DNA from: Flectonema sp. DT1601
Taxonomy: Eukaryota > Euglenozoa > Diplonemea > Diplonemida > Diplonemidae
NCBI GenBank assembly: GCA_964019425.1
Contig: OZ025806.1
Coordinates: forward strand, 1-64,000
Length of the DNA stretch: 64,000 nucleotides
Direction of reading: 5' to 3'
Numbering within the stretch: the first letter of the stretch is position 1; each line of letters begins with the position of its first letter. The notes under the pieces were generated by a model. It searched no databases. It was not told the DNA's origin and worked only from the letters and a program-made list of their open reading frames with translations. Made by a program: the position numbers and the translations under genes. Shown here piece by piece: positions 51,017 through 63,800 of the stretch.

Positions 51017-51136
51017 CTGTTTTTTTTATTTTTAGTTATGAAAGTAAGTTCTATTAATTGTCAGATAATTTAATCCTTCTTACTGGGTCTTTCAAAGAAA
51101 ACTACAAACATAACAAAAATAAAATAAAAGTCATAC
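51017..51136 (-). other. 120-bp intron of the giant gene
   Basis: The donor GTATGA directly follows a Phe codon (51137) and the acceptor is AAACAG. Exon 2 has no usable ATG before its conserved sequence, and exon 1 without splicing ends after Val. Joining keeps phase 0 (..KELAF then KEKKTDD..). Confidence 0.7.
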
Positions 51137-52876
51137 AAAAGCAAGTTCCTTCACAAAATTCAACTGCAACACCTTTAATTCAACACCAACAAGTTTTAAT
51201 GATTTGAACCAACCAATCGGATTATCTGTGACGCATTCTAAGCCGGTGTTCGCGAACACAAGTGTGACCGAATCAAACACATTATTGTCCTCCACAAATT
51301 TGAGTGTTCGGCCCCAATAACTGTTTTTCTTCTTTTGTTCCCGTTCTTCCTCCTCTAGTTCCAGTTTTTCCCCGTTTTTTATCTGTTTTCTCCCATCTCG
51401 TTCCTGTTCTTCCCCTTCTTTTATCAGGCTTTCCCCATCTCGTTCCTGTTCTTCCCCTTTTTTTTTTTGGCTTCTCCCATCTCGTTCCTGTTGTTCCCCT
51501 TTTTTTATCAGGCTTTCCCCATCTCGTTCCTGTTGTTCCCCTTTTTTTATCAGGGTTTTCCCATCTAGTTCCTGTTGTTCCCCTTTCTTTATCAGGCTTC
51601 TCCCATCTCGTTCCTGTTGTTCCCCCCGTATCAGGTCCCCTTCTTTTTTAGTTTTTCCTCCCTTTTCTATCAAGTCACCCCCATCTTCTTGCATTTTTCC
51701 CCCATCTAGTTTCTTTTTTTCCCCGTCGTTTATCTTCTGTTTCCCGTCTTTTATCTCTTTTTCCCCTTCTTTTTTATTTTTTCCTCCCTTTTCTATCAAG
51801 TCATCCCCATCTTCTTGCATTTTTCCCCCCTCTAGTTTCTTTTTTTCCCCTTCTTTTTTATTTTTTCCTCCCTTTTCTATCAAGTCACCCCCATCTTCTA
51901 CTTCTTTTCTCCCATCACTTATTTTTTCTCCAAAGTATCTGTCTCGAGCTTTACCAATCTCCATAAACGCATCCCTCTTGAAGTCAATGTTGAGAGCTGA
52001 TCCTCCGAAGTTGCTGGGGTCCCACATGAACCCCAGAGAGAACGATGGGCTAAGTAGCCCTTTCGCAAAGTCTTTTTTAAATTCCTTCTCCTTAATTCCC
52101 TTCTTAATATTCCTTAAACGCTCTTTCACCTTTGCGAAAAAGCTTTTCTTTGGAGGTTTTTCTTCCGGAAGTTTAGGCGTTAGTTTGTCTGCTACAAAGT
52201 CACTAGCAATCGAAGTAATATTAGTCGCAAGTCCCATACCAAAAAACACGTCCCCAGCCTCGCAATTGTCGGCACCCCCCAGATGAAGGGAAAAGTCAAA
52301 GTACTTTAGGATTTCCCAGTCGAGAGCTGCATAAACGAGGGGATGTTTTGGGTTGTTGTATTTGCCATCCCACTCAGGAATATCTTTGCAGATTTTTCTA
52401 CTTCCACTACTTCCACTACTTCCACTGTCTTTGTTACTAGAATTTTCCAATACCTGACTCATTCTGTGAAATACCTGTTCCTCAGTCGACATTGTCTTCG
52501 GGCCATTACCCAACGAAGTGAATTCCGTGTCCGTACATCTGTCTTCAAACAATGCTGCTATAGCTAATGCTTGATCTGTTAACTTAGTAATCTCACCCAT
52601 GAATGGAGGATCTAAATCATCAAGCAAATCAAATGCATCAGCGAGGACTTCAGAGATTGGTTCTGCGTACTGACTGATGTTTAGAACTTCAGTCACACCA
52701 CTCCGGTCAACTAAATCAGTCACCGATTGGATCATAACATCCTTCATTATCTCTGCCATGCTATCCTTTATGGAACCCTCCGACTGACTGTCGATAGTCT
52801 TCTTACTCTCAGCTACCCCAACAGCACCCAACAGGCAGATGGAGCAGCTGATTAGCTGCGTGACGCCGCGTAACAT
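51137..52876 (-). CDS. Giant RTX-like protein, exon 1 (signal peptide and repeat region)
   Basis: ATG at 52876 starts a signal peptide (MLRGVTQLISCSICLLGAVG, likely cut after VAES), so the product enters the secretory pathway. A region of no known family follows (about 30-310), then about 200 residues (about 317-515) of 14-residue repeats such as LIKKGEQQERDG, rich in Gly, Lys, Glu and Gln. The last 65 residues are hydrophobic and beta-prone. The repeat region probably forms a charged extended or helical rod. I considered exon 1 a separate 581-aa gene; the in-phase intron and the missing start for the next ORF make a single gene more likely. Confidence 0.75.
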
Positions 52877-54827
52877 TTTGAAGAGGCTTCTCTTCTTTTC
52901 TTATTTTGTGTTGGATGTGATTTAAGATAAAAATCTGTGGAAATGAAAAGAAGATTAGTAGCAGGTTGCGGACTTTTCATATATTTTTTAAAAACACTTC
53001 CTTTGTCAGTAGTACTAACCAGAGGTTTGGTTTTATTGGAGAGGAACGAGTCGGCGTAGGTGTACCAAAACACCTAAAAAATGATTAAATAGAAGAAAAA
53101 TGAACCCAATTCCCGTTAGAACTATCGTTAAGAAGAGGGAGACGCTAATTATTGCAGAAAATCTGCGAAACTGTGTCTCACCAAGTAATAGAACGAGAAA
53201 GGCAAATTGATGAATAGCTGGAAAGGAATAAAAATATTTGAAACGAAAAAAAAAAAAAAAAAAATAATAATAAACGCTCCGCAGCAACTCGAACATCGAA
53301 TAAGAGTTTTCAGTCCAAAAAAAGAGGGCAAACTTTCGGTCGGTGGGTATCGTTATAAGATAGTGCAAAAATAAAAAAAAGAAACGTTTAAACACATTGT
53401 TCTGCTGTTCCATATTACGCTGCTGGAATAAGTAGTTTCCTGTCCTTTTTTTAGGTATTCATCAGTAAGCTCTGGGGACTTACCAATTAGTTTAGGTCAG
53501 TTGCAAAAAAAGCAATCGAACTTCTTAATGTTAAAGGGGCTAGCATATATTTGCTTCTGATCAGGTAGACAGATACAAAGAAAGCGGCCTTCCGATGATA
53601 TAATAATCAAAAATAGCGGAAAGACAGTAAAACTTCTCTCACAGAAACGCATGTGAAGTCCATCGTAAAAAAAAGAAATGCAACGGAACAAGTGCGTAGC
53701 TCCTATTCAAAAAAACCGAATTAGAATACACCAACGACACGAAATAAAGATCTGAACGCAAAAAAGAAAATCCTTCACAAGAAAAACGATGCCGATACTG
53801 AAAGTGAATAGAGCAAAAAGAGAATCTAGGTTCGCTCGTTTACGAGCTTGGGTGGCTAAGCCTGGGAAGGGAAGGAACGAGGAGGAGGCTAGTTGTTTGC
53901 ACAGAAGTCCATATACCTAGACAGCCATGACGCGACACAGACTCCTCAAAAAAAGATATTCCCGTGATGGATGTTATAATTGTTATTAGAGAACGGGAAA
54001 GATGTGATTTTTGCAAAATTTAGGGTGCCTGTGTTACCATCGAAAACAAGTTTCTTTTGTGCAGCAGGTTTTGGATCCCAACTTGGTGTGTCAAAGCATG
54101 ACATCAACAACTGTTGGTCGACAAAAAGCAGAATCATCTTCGGGACAAACCAGAACCAAAATTGAAGAAATGAAAACTTCTTTCAGTCCCCTCAGTCCCT
54201 TTGAGAGCGTTCCACAGAAAGCTGTCTCATAGCTAACACAGCTTCAAAGCAGATCGGAATTGCTTTTCCTCCACAGCAAAATAATTGAAAACAAGAAAAC
54301 GGGAAAGATGTGATTGTTTGTGGTATAAACGAAATCCGATTTCATCCGAAGTGACTTGTGCAAACAAACCGGGAAAATAATCTAAGGATTTCAAGATTTC
54401 CTTTTTGTAAGTTGAGATGCGAATCGATTCAGGAATCGTTCTCCTAAGTTCCTACACAAACACTCTTTTTTACGAACACAAAAAGACGGTCGAGCTCATC
54501 ATGTGTACACAGTACGCGACGTGCTGCTACACAAATCAAAAGGGTGTCAACCCTTTTTTTTTTGGAAGGAACTTAGGGAACAAAAAAAAAAAAAAAATAA
54601 AAGACACAAAAAGAAAGAAAACGAAAACGAGATTGTCACCACTCGGAATTGTCATCAAGTCCGCCGTTTGTGGTAGTAAAACGCAAAAACAAGAATGTCA
54701 GACAAAAGTTATTGGATTGGTTGAAGAGAAAGGTTTGGCAACCGTTTCCACATTGTGGATCGGTGGCAATGAGGTTACACATTACACGTGCAATCTCAAC
54801 TAAAGTTTTTCCGATCGAATGAGGTCG
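52877..54827. other. Intergenic region of unit 2
   Basis: It separates the start of gene copy 1 from the end of gene copy 2 and should hold the promoter of copy 1. No TATA box stands out. It is AT-rich with long A-runs, and no gene or RNA is supported. Confidence 0.55.
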
Positions 54828-57800
54828 CTAGAAACTCCAGCGATCCCACCAGTCGTGATGGTCGTCGTTGTCTCCACGCCAACCGTGTGAGTGCCTGCCG
54901 TGGTGATGAGAAGAGTGACCGTAACTCCATACGTCATGGTGATAGTGGTTGTGGTGGTGATAGTCATCATCGTGGTGAAGGTAGTGAAGAGGTCTTCCAA
55001 AGTGACCAGTCCATCCGTAACCCCAGAGGTACGCGTGGTAAGAGTATCTGTTGTAGTAGTTCAACACTCGGTGGTGATGGTTCTTGTAGCGATACAGGTT
55101 GCCAAAAGTTCCAATTCCGAACACTCCGTTCCCCCACCAGACTCTGTAGTAGCGATCGTGAGAGTACAGCGGAGCGTTGATTGCCAGAACTCCATCCAAA
55201 GACAACTCGTTCAAGCAGGTTTTGTGAACAGCATCCAAGTACGTCTGAGCCAGGTGCTCAGCGATGCTGTGGTGGTGGTGTTGGTCGTCCCAGTCATCGT
55301 CCCAGTGCCAACCCCATCTCGTGTACACCTTTTTTGTGTCTAGAACCGTATCGTCCCTGTCTTTGATAATGATGTCGTGTTGCTCGCCACCCGACAACGT
55401 GTTTGCTCCAAACGGGGTGTCCTTGTGACAAGACTTGTAGTGAGCAACCCTCTTCCAGTGGGAGTGGTGGAACGAGTCGTGGGTGAGGTCGTAAAACTTG
55501 TCGTCTGTGACGATGACGGTGTTGGTCAACTTCCAAAGAGTGATAACAGTCGCAGCATTCCATCCAACAACAAGGTCGTTGCCACCTTCTCCGTAAAGGA
55601 AATCCGACAAAGACAACTCCGACTCCGGTTCCACAACAATGTGAGCCGGGCTCACGTATCTCGGCTTTGCAGGCGTTTTCTTCCCCTTGTTGTCTTTGTT
55701 GTCTTTGTTGTCCTTTTTGTCTTTCTTGTCCCTCTTTTTCCACCACTGTGTTTCAGTTCCACGCGACCTGTCTTCGTGGTCCTTGTCCCAATCCCACCAG
55801 TCGGTGAAGTCCTTGTTATCTCCGTCGTTGTCGTCGTCGTCGGTCGACCCCTCGACGAACGTGCCCCTGATGTCGAACCACGTCAGAGACGCCAACCACT
55901 CGAAGTCACCGTTTCTGTAAGGAGTGTGGCGGTAGTTACCCTTGTGCTTCGGATTCACCAGCCTGTCCTCCAACAGCTTCACAATCTTCTGCAAGTGCCC
56001 ATCCTGCACGTCGCTGATCTTCCTGTGCCTGTTGTGCCCCGAAGGTCCGAACAGGTAACCGTCAAACGTCGTCACCGATACCAGCGAGTAGTCACCGATG
56101 AGGGAATCGTCTCCGTCCCCACCGTGCGCGGTGTCCGATCCCCAAGTCGTTTTCGGGAGGAGGTTCCACATCGTGCGATCGTGGATGTTCGGAATCTCAG
56201 GTGACGCATCGAAGTCCGCAACCACGTGATCATGAAGCTGGTGCGCCATCAGGTGCAGCACATCCGAAAACACGTTTCTCGTGAACAAGGACGGGTCGAA
56301 CTCTCCTCCGAAACTGTAAGTTGCCACCGATCCCGCCACTCCCTTCGTCACGAGAACAGACGTGTCACCCGTTATCAAATCATTCCCATCCCCGCCGTTG
56401 ATCACGTCGTTCGAGAAGTGGAATTCGTGCAACGGGGCCCTCTCTTGGGTCTCGCGCAAGTCGTACAACGAAGTGATGATCGAATGGTGCAGCTCGTACA
56501 GGAAGTGCGCCGTGTCTACAGCGATGGTTTCGTAGTCGTTGAAGATGTACATCAACTGAGTCACGGTGTCCACCATCGAGTCGAACTCGAGATCTCCGAA
56601 CTGCACGACGTCGATGAACCCTTCCAGCGCGTCTCCGATCAACGTATCGTTCCCACCGTCACCGTAGATCTGATCGTTTCCAATCCTCGTGACGTTCGGC
56701 AGCCCGTACTTTCCCCGTTGGTGCTCCAAAGTACCGGCATCCGCCGAGATGAGCGCCCAACGGACCTCGATCTCGTCCCACCTCGCAGCAGCCACCTCCC
56801 TCAGGGTGACCAACTCCGGAACTTCCAAGTTCAAGAAAGCATGGTAGAACGCCGTGTCTCCGGTTATCAAGTCGTTGCCAGCTCCTCCGTGGAGCTCGTC
56901 CGATCCGAACAATTCGTCAACGTGTCGAGCGGCGTCCGGGATCATTGAGACGTGTGGTCGCAGCGACAGCTCCGAGAAGTCGGTCCGAACCAGGTCCCCC
57001 ACGCCAGCAGCCCCGAGCATCAGCAGATACTCGTCCGCGAAAGTCGTGGCAATCGCCGAGTCCTCGAAGGCTCGCATCGCGTGTGACCTCGTTACTTGTT
57101 CCGGAAGTATCTGCAGAGGGGTGTGGATCACTTCACCGAAGAAGCCAATCTCAACAGGAAACGCGCTGGCATCGTCGCCTGGCAGAATTCGAAGCGTCTT
57201 CAAAACCAACGGCACGCACGAATCGTAGTAGTACGAACTGCTGACGTCGTCTCCGTAGATTACATCCTCCCCGTCGTCTCCGAAAATCTTGTCAGCGCCA
57301 CGCTGTCCGATCAGCCAGTCGTTCCCGTCGCCTCCGTGGATCTCGTCGTCTCCCGCCTTCACGAGCTCCAGTCCGGCGATCATCGTCTCCCATGCCGTCA
57401 CGCTGGTCATGTGCTTCGTCCCACTCGTCGTGTTGAACGTTCCAAACGACACCAAAACATCCAAATTCAAAACCGACAGGGCCTCGTCTTCACTGAACAC
57501 GTGCGTCTTGGAAGTTTCCGAAATGTACTTCAAGTACGACACGTCTTCGAGAACGATGTTCCGATGCCAGCTCCCGGTGATGGGGTTCAAACGGGGACGT
57601 CCGTTTTCCAAGAACGACCGCAGGATCGAACCCGTGTCTCCCAGGATCGTATCCTGACCGCCGTCCCCGTGCAGCGTGTCCGACCCGAGCTCTCCGTAAA
57701 TCTCATCGTCGCCGGCTCCTCCCGAAATGAAATCGTTTCCTCGCTGCCCGTGAAGCACATCCTGGCCATCTCCACCGTGAATCTCATCGTCTCCTTCCAC

Positions 57801-60800
57801 CAGGTCGATGTCATCGTACCTCTGAACTGTTCTCAGGATCGAATTCAGAGCTTCATACTCGACCTCCATCTCATCGAAGTATCGTGCCCATCTGATCGCG
57901 TGGGAGTACGGTGCTCCTGGTGGTCCTACAACTGCAGCATCGCAGGTCGAAGTCGAAGTCGAAGTCGAAGTCGAAGAAGTCGAAGTGCTGTTCTCAGATG
58001 ACGGCGACACTTCTATCTGACGCAAGATTCTTCCATTATCTCCCAAAACGACATCCGAACCGCTCCCTCCGTAGATCACATCCGCAGAGTCAGCTCCGTG
58101 AAGCACATCGTGACCACCCGTGATGTCGTCGTCACCGTTCCCTCCGTTGATGGTATCGGATCCCTGCTGTCCCAAAATTATGTCATCTCCCTCGCCTCCG
58201 TTCAGCACATCGTTTCCACCGTTTTCAGATGTCGTGAAAATCGATTCGTACTTGTGCTGGTCTGGATGGTCCCTGTCAAACATCCCGTGGTCTCCGAGGA
58301 TCACGTCCAGACCATTGCCTCCGGAAACAGAGTCCCCACCGTCTCCTCCGAAGATGTAATCCTCGCCGTCGTCTCCGAAGAGCTCGTCGTTGTTCGCGAC
58401 CTTCTCGGGAGTTGGGAATACAGAAGCCGCGTAAAGGATCCTTTCATCAGACGACAAAAGGGCCGCCTCAGCGTGGTCTCCGAAGATCATGTCGTGGCCT
58501 CCGTTACCGTTTACCTTGTCCCTACCCTGTTGAGCGACGATGAAGTCGTTCCCGGCACCTCCGGAGATCACATCGTCGTGCGCAGGTTCGTTCGTAGTCG
58601 GCGAGGTCGGCAAGAATCTGCGAGGCTCCGATGAATTAGAAGGGAGAACGATCACCGCGTTGTCACCGAAGATGAAGTCGTGGCCATCATTCCCGCTCAA
58701 GACGTCACCATCGAACCCACCGATCACATAATCATCGCCAGTACCGGAGTCAACCGTGTCAGCTCCTCCGGAAGTGAACGCAGACGACGACACCATGCGC
58801 ATTGTTCGGTTGCTCTCCACAATCCCGTGGTCACCGAGAACCCAGTCGAGTCCTCCATGCGAGAACACCTGATCCCCATGCTGTCCGGCAATAATGATAT
58901 CGTCCCCTTCTGAAGTCTCAATGGTATCGGTGCCACCCAGCACCGGCTCCGTCGAGATCGATTCGATCGACTTGCTGTCGGCGCTGAACCGAACCCTTCC
59001 AAAGTCACCAAATACGACATCCGATCCCAGACCGGTTGTGATAACGTCGTCCGCAGCACCCCCGAAGATGTGATCTTCACCAACAAGCGTTCGGATGTGG
59101 TCCCCACCTCCGTGCTCCGCAGCAGTCGACTCGTAAGTCGTCAGGGCCGCTGTCACGGTCACCTTACCAAAATCCCCAAACACCACGTTGTCACCGGAAC
59201 CAGTTGTTGTTATCAGGTCCGACGACTGTCCACCGAATACCACGTTGTCCCCCTTCGAAGAGGTGATGTTGTCGCTTCCTCCTTCCGAGGACGGTTCGTC
59301 CAGCGTCCGCATCACCTTCCCCGCGCCGTCCACCACCACCACCTCACCAAAATCCCCAAAGATAACATCGTTGCCTGCCCCAGCCGTGAGTATGTAATCC
59401 TCCGACTGCCCACCCAGAATGACGTTGTCTCCGTTCGAGGTGGTGATGCTGTCTCTCCCCCCCTCAGGGAACGGACCACTGTCGAGTCCTTTCGATCCGT
59501 TGAGGGTCCGGATTCGGGTTTCCGCCCCGTCTCCGACGATCAATAATATCTCACCAAAGTCTCCGAAGATGATGTCGTTGCCTGAGCTGGTTGACACGAC
59601 GTCGTCGCGAGCACCTCCGAATACCTTCTGAGATCCCGGAGCGAGGGTCACAATCGAGTCATCCCCTCCCCACTCAGCAAACAGGGTCGCAAACTCGCTG
59701 ATTCCGACACTCTTGTTGATCATACCAAAGTCGCCGAACACCACGTTGTCTCCGGAACCAGCCGCAATGACATCCGACCCTTGCCCACCGAATACCATGT
59801 CCGATCCGCCCAACGTCGCAATTTGGTCACCAGAACCCTGTGAATCCTCTCCAAAGATAGCCTCCAGGACGGTTTCCCGAGCGTCAATCGTCACCTTCCC
59901 ATGGTCTCCAAAGATCGTGTTCTCTCCCGAGCTGGCTTCGATCGTGTCCGACCCTTGACCTCCGAGAATGATGTCCGCCCCCTCCGCCGTCGAAATCGTG
60001 TCGTCGCCGCCGTCGCTTTCGTCTCCGAACAGAGACTCCAGTTGAGTCTCCAACGGGGTCCTCGTGAGGGTTCCGTGGTCTCCGAAAATGATACTCTTCC
60101 CCGAAGACGCTGTTATCTGATCCGAACTCGACCCTCCGAATATGATGCTGTTCCCGAATGGAGACTCGATCGTATCCTTACCAGCGGTGTACGAAAACAA
60201 AGAAGTCATGCTGGTGTACTGGCTCTCCAAGTTTATCTGCATATTACCGTTGTCACCGAAAACAAGGTTGTCACCGGAGTGCGTGAATATCTTGTCGTCT
60301 CCAGAACCCCCAACCACGTAGTCATTTCCGCTGCCAGTGTGGATCCGGTCGTCACCACACAAGAAGTTGTCACCGAACGTCGATGAAAACTCCATCTCCG
60401 GGCTCGTCAGGTTGACGAGGATCCACCCGCTGTCACCAAAAACTACGTCGTCACCGGTGTCCGAGTCAATCTCGTCGTTGTATCCTCCTCCAAACACCAC
60501 GTCGTTACCGGCATGTGATTTGATAACATCCGCTCCTCCAGTCACTGATAGGGACACGTATGGCGATGAGCTCGTCGCAAGCATCGATTCGCCGGACAAA
60601 GTGACGGATCCGTGATCACCAAAGATGGTGTCGTCACCTCTCTTCCCCTCGATGTAGTCTGGACCTTGGCCTCCGAAAACAAAATCGTCCCCGGTACCTG
60701 CGTCGATGCTGTCGTTGCCACCCACCCGGTGGTAGCTCGATTCGTACTCGACGGTTCCGATTTCGATCGTCGAGTGCACCCTTCCGTGATCCCCGAAGAT

Positions 60801-63800
60801 CACGTCGCTCCCGGACCCACCGTCCATCCTATCCGCACCCTCGCATCCAAATATTTTGTCCGACCCACCCGACGCCACGATGTCGTCGTCGGCATCCTGG
60901 TCTACTCCCGCAACGGATTCCATCTCGTAAAAGGAGGTTGCCCTCCTGTACACCACGCGCCCAAAGTCTCCAAACACCGTATCGTCTCCAAGCCCGGAGT
61001 CCACCTCATCGCCTCCCTGTCCCCCGAAGATCACATCGCTCCCGTCTTCTGAATGGATGATATCCCGGTTACCGTGACCGATCTCGGTGTAATTGGTCGA
61101 CGTGATAACCGAAGTGGTTCCGTCGAAGGAAATCAATCCGTGGTCGCCGAAGACGATGTCCGCCCCGTCTCCGGAGTTGATGAGATCCCGTCCGTTCCCT
61201 CCGAGAACAGTGTCGTCGCCGTTACCCGACGAGATTTCGTCCTTCCCCTGAAGAAGTCCCGCAGGGAACGCGTGGATTTCCAAAACCCTCCTGATCCCCG
61301 CTACGTATTCCAGTTCCACGCTTCCGTGGTCTCCCAGCACAATGTCGTCGCCGAGCGTGCTGACGACGTGATCGTCACCTCCTCCAGCGATTATAATATC
61401 TTCACTCGAACCCGAAGAGATCACGTCCGACCCGCCAGCTTCAGCCCCAGACCTCAAAGAAGTGGCCAGCGACTGCTCGTTGAACGACGCGGATCCGCTG
61501 TCTCCGAAAATGATGTCCGCACCGATTCCGGTTGTTATCTTGTCGTCCCCGCCTCCACCGAAGATCACGTCGTGCGACCCGTCGGTCGAGGTGATGACGT
61601 CCTTGCCTTCGCCACCCTCTTCGCAAACCGCCTCTCTCAGGAGCGCAGCGTCACCGCCGCCCGCAGGTGGTGGTGAGTCGAATCCGTGCAAGTTACCCAG
61701 CTCGAACGCATCGTTGCCGTATGATGCGAACCCGTTGTCTCCAAAAACAAGGTCCTCCGACTGCCCAGGAAAGATGGCATCCCCGCCACTCCCTCCCAGA
61801 AGCACGAGCGGTATCGTCGTGGACTCAGCGCGAATCACGTCCTCTCCCGGTCCGGTGTGGCAGGCCATAGTGACACCGCTCTGGAGATCGATATCAACTT
61901 CGTCGTTACCCGACCCCGTGTAGAGCGCCGCCACCCCGTCGGCGTAAATTCCCGATACCGTCACCTTGTCGTCACCCTTTCCAGTCCATATCGCGATACC
62001 CCTCGAGAAACTGCTTCCCGTGAACCAGATGTCACCGCTGCCGGTGAGCCCCTTGATCGACCCGATGGCCTCAACGTTCCCCTTGTCAATGGATGTCACG
62101 TGATCGACGTCTACTTCCACAGTCTTCGCGTCTTCTCCCCCGTGGTCCGATACGAGCAACCTGTTCCGTCCGTCCACTCCGCAATTCAACGTCAGCTTCG
62201 CAACCACCGAACTCAGGTCACCGCGAGGCAACTGTGCGGTGTCCGCATCCGTCTGGGTACCAAGCATCGACCTCGACGAGATCGAGATCGTGTTGTCGCC
62301 TATCCCCAACCAAACAGTTGTCGGTATCAACACTCCCTGAACATTGACAATGTCGTCGTGCGTCGTCGTCGTCGCAATATCTTCATTCACCACTCCGCGG
62401 GTCGTGATTTCTTCCTTCACCACCCCGCGGGTCAAGTCAACCTCCGATATCTCGAAGTTCAAGAACTCCAAAACCGCTCCGATGGAGGAACCAGCGCCGA
62501 TCACCTTCGTCTGCGTCATGATGCATGCTTGGTTGTTGCAATCACCGGTCATGTGCAGTGTGTCATACCCGGCCCCGGAATCAACTGTTGTGAAACCGTC
62601 ATCTTGAGAAATTGTCAAAGCGTCATTCCCATCACCCAATGAGAGCACGCTGTAGTAACTCATGCCAATCAACGTCACGTCGTCAACGAAGTCACCTCCG
62701 GTCAGAAGGAATCGAGGAGCTCCTTTCAAAACTGTGAAACTGTTCGCGTGGTTCTCGGGTAACATTATCGTCACCTCCCCGACAACCGACGCGAATCCCG
62801 GAAGCGCCACGCCCGAACCCGTTAGCCCCGTCAGCAAGCTCTGCTTAAACGACCCCGACACACCCGTCGTCCCTTCGGTGTTGTCCGCCACCAGGTTCAC
62901 ATTGGAAACGTCTCCGTGCAGGCTCACCAATCCACGGACCCTCTGAGTGTTCCGATTCTTCCCGAGCTTCACGTATTCCGTACTCGAAGTGGAGTAGACA
63001 TTGATAGGGATGTTCGAATCTTCGATGATTACGTTCTCGCTCTGTATTTGAGCCAATCTAATTGTCATCTCGTGAATTTGACTGAAGGTCAAAGCCCTGG
63101 ACGAAACCGCAGGATTGAGCCCCAATACCGACTCCTCGCCGAAGGGATTCTTCCCGACGACGATGTCTCCCCCTTCGTTGGCTGAATGAATTACGAGTTG
63201 CGTCCGGAAGCTTCCCTGAATCTTCATTTCTCCGATGTCCCCGTTCGAGTAGATCTCGACAATCACCGGAACCACACTGTTGATGGTGAGGTCGAGCTTT
63301 GTGTTCTCAGGCAACCCAGTGATTACCAGAGGCGCAGGGTTACTACCATGACCGCAAGTCAGTGTTAAATGAGCAGTGTCGACCAACACCAAGCTATCCG
63401 ATCCGAAACCCGAGAAACCACTTTTTTCAATTCTTCCCGAACAGGTGTTGTAGGAAAAAGTTTTGTCAGACCTCGCTGGAGGCAGATCTTCTTGAACCTG
63501 TCGGATGCCAGTGAACCCCGCTCCGTTTTTGATTTCTGCCGGTGAGTTTTTGAAGTCTCTGTTCCACTTTCCCTCGTTGATGTTATCCCCAACAGTGTTG
63601 GCGTCGTCTATGAAGTCGTCCAGGAACTCGTGCGCCTTTTCAGCAACAGCAGTCATCTTTTCAACGGCCTCCTTGTGAAGAGAATCGGTGGCGGCATTGA
63701 TCTCGTCAACCTTGTCGAGGTTCACGGTACGCGCTTGAGATATCACCTCACAGACTCCGTCGAAACTCCATCTCTGTACTCGCAAAATCAGAACTTCGTA

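Larger units (their letters stand above)
36824..52840. repeat. Tandem duplication, unit 1
   Basis: This unit contains the intergenic block and one giant gene. It is homologous to unit 2 starting at 52841, with an offset of 15244 over the genes and near-perfect identity there. Confidence 0.93.

Noticed and set aside
51131-52876. Separate 581-aa gene upstream of the RTX ORF
   Set aside because: The RTX ORF has no start codon, and a GTATGA...CAG intron joins both in phase 0; one gene explains more. It cannot be excluded without transcripts.
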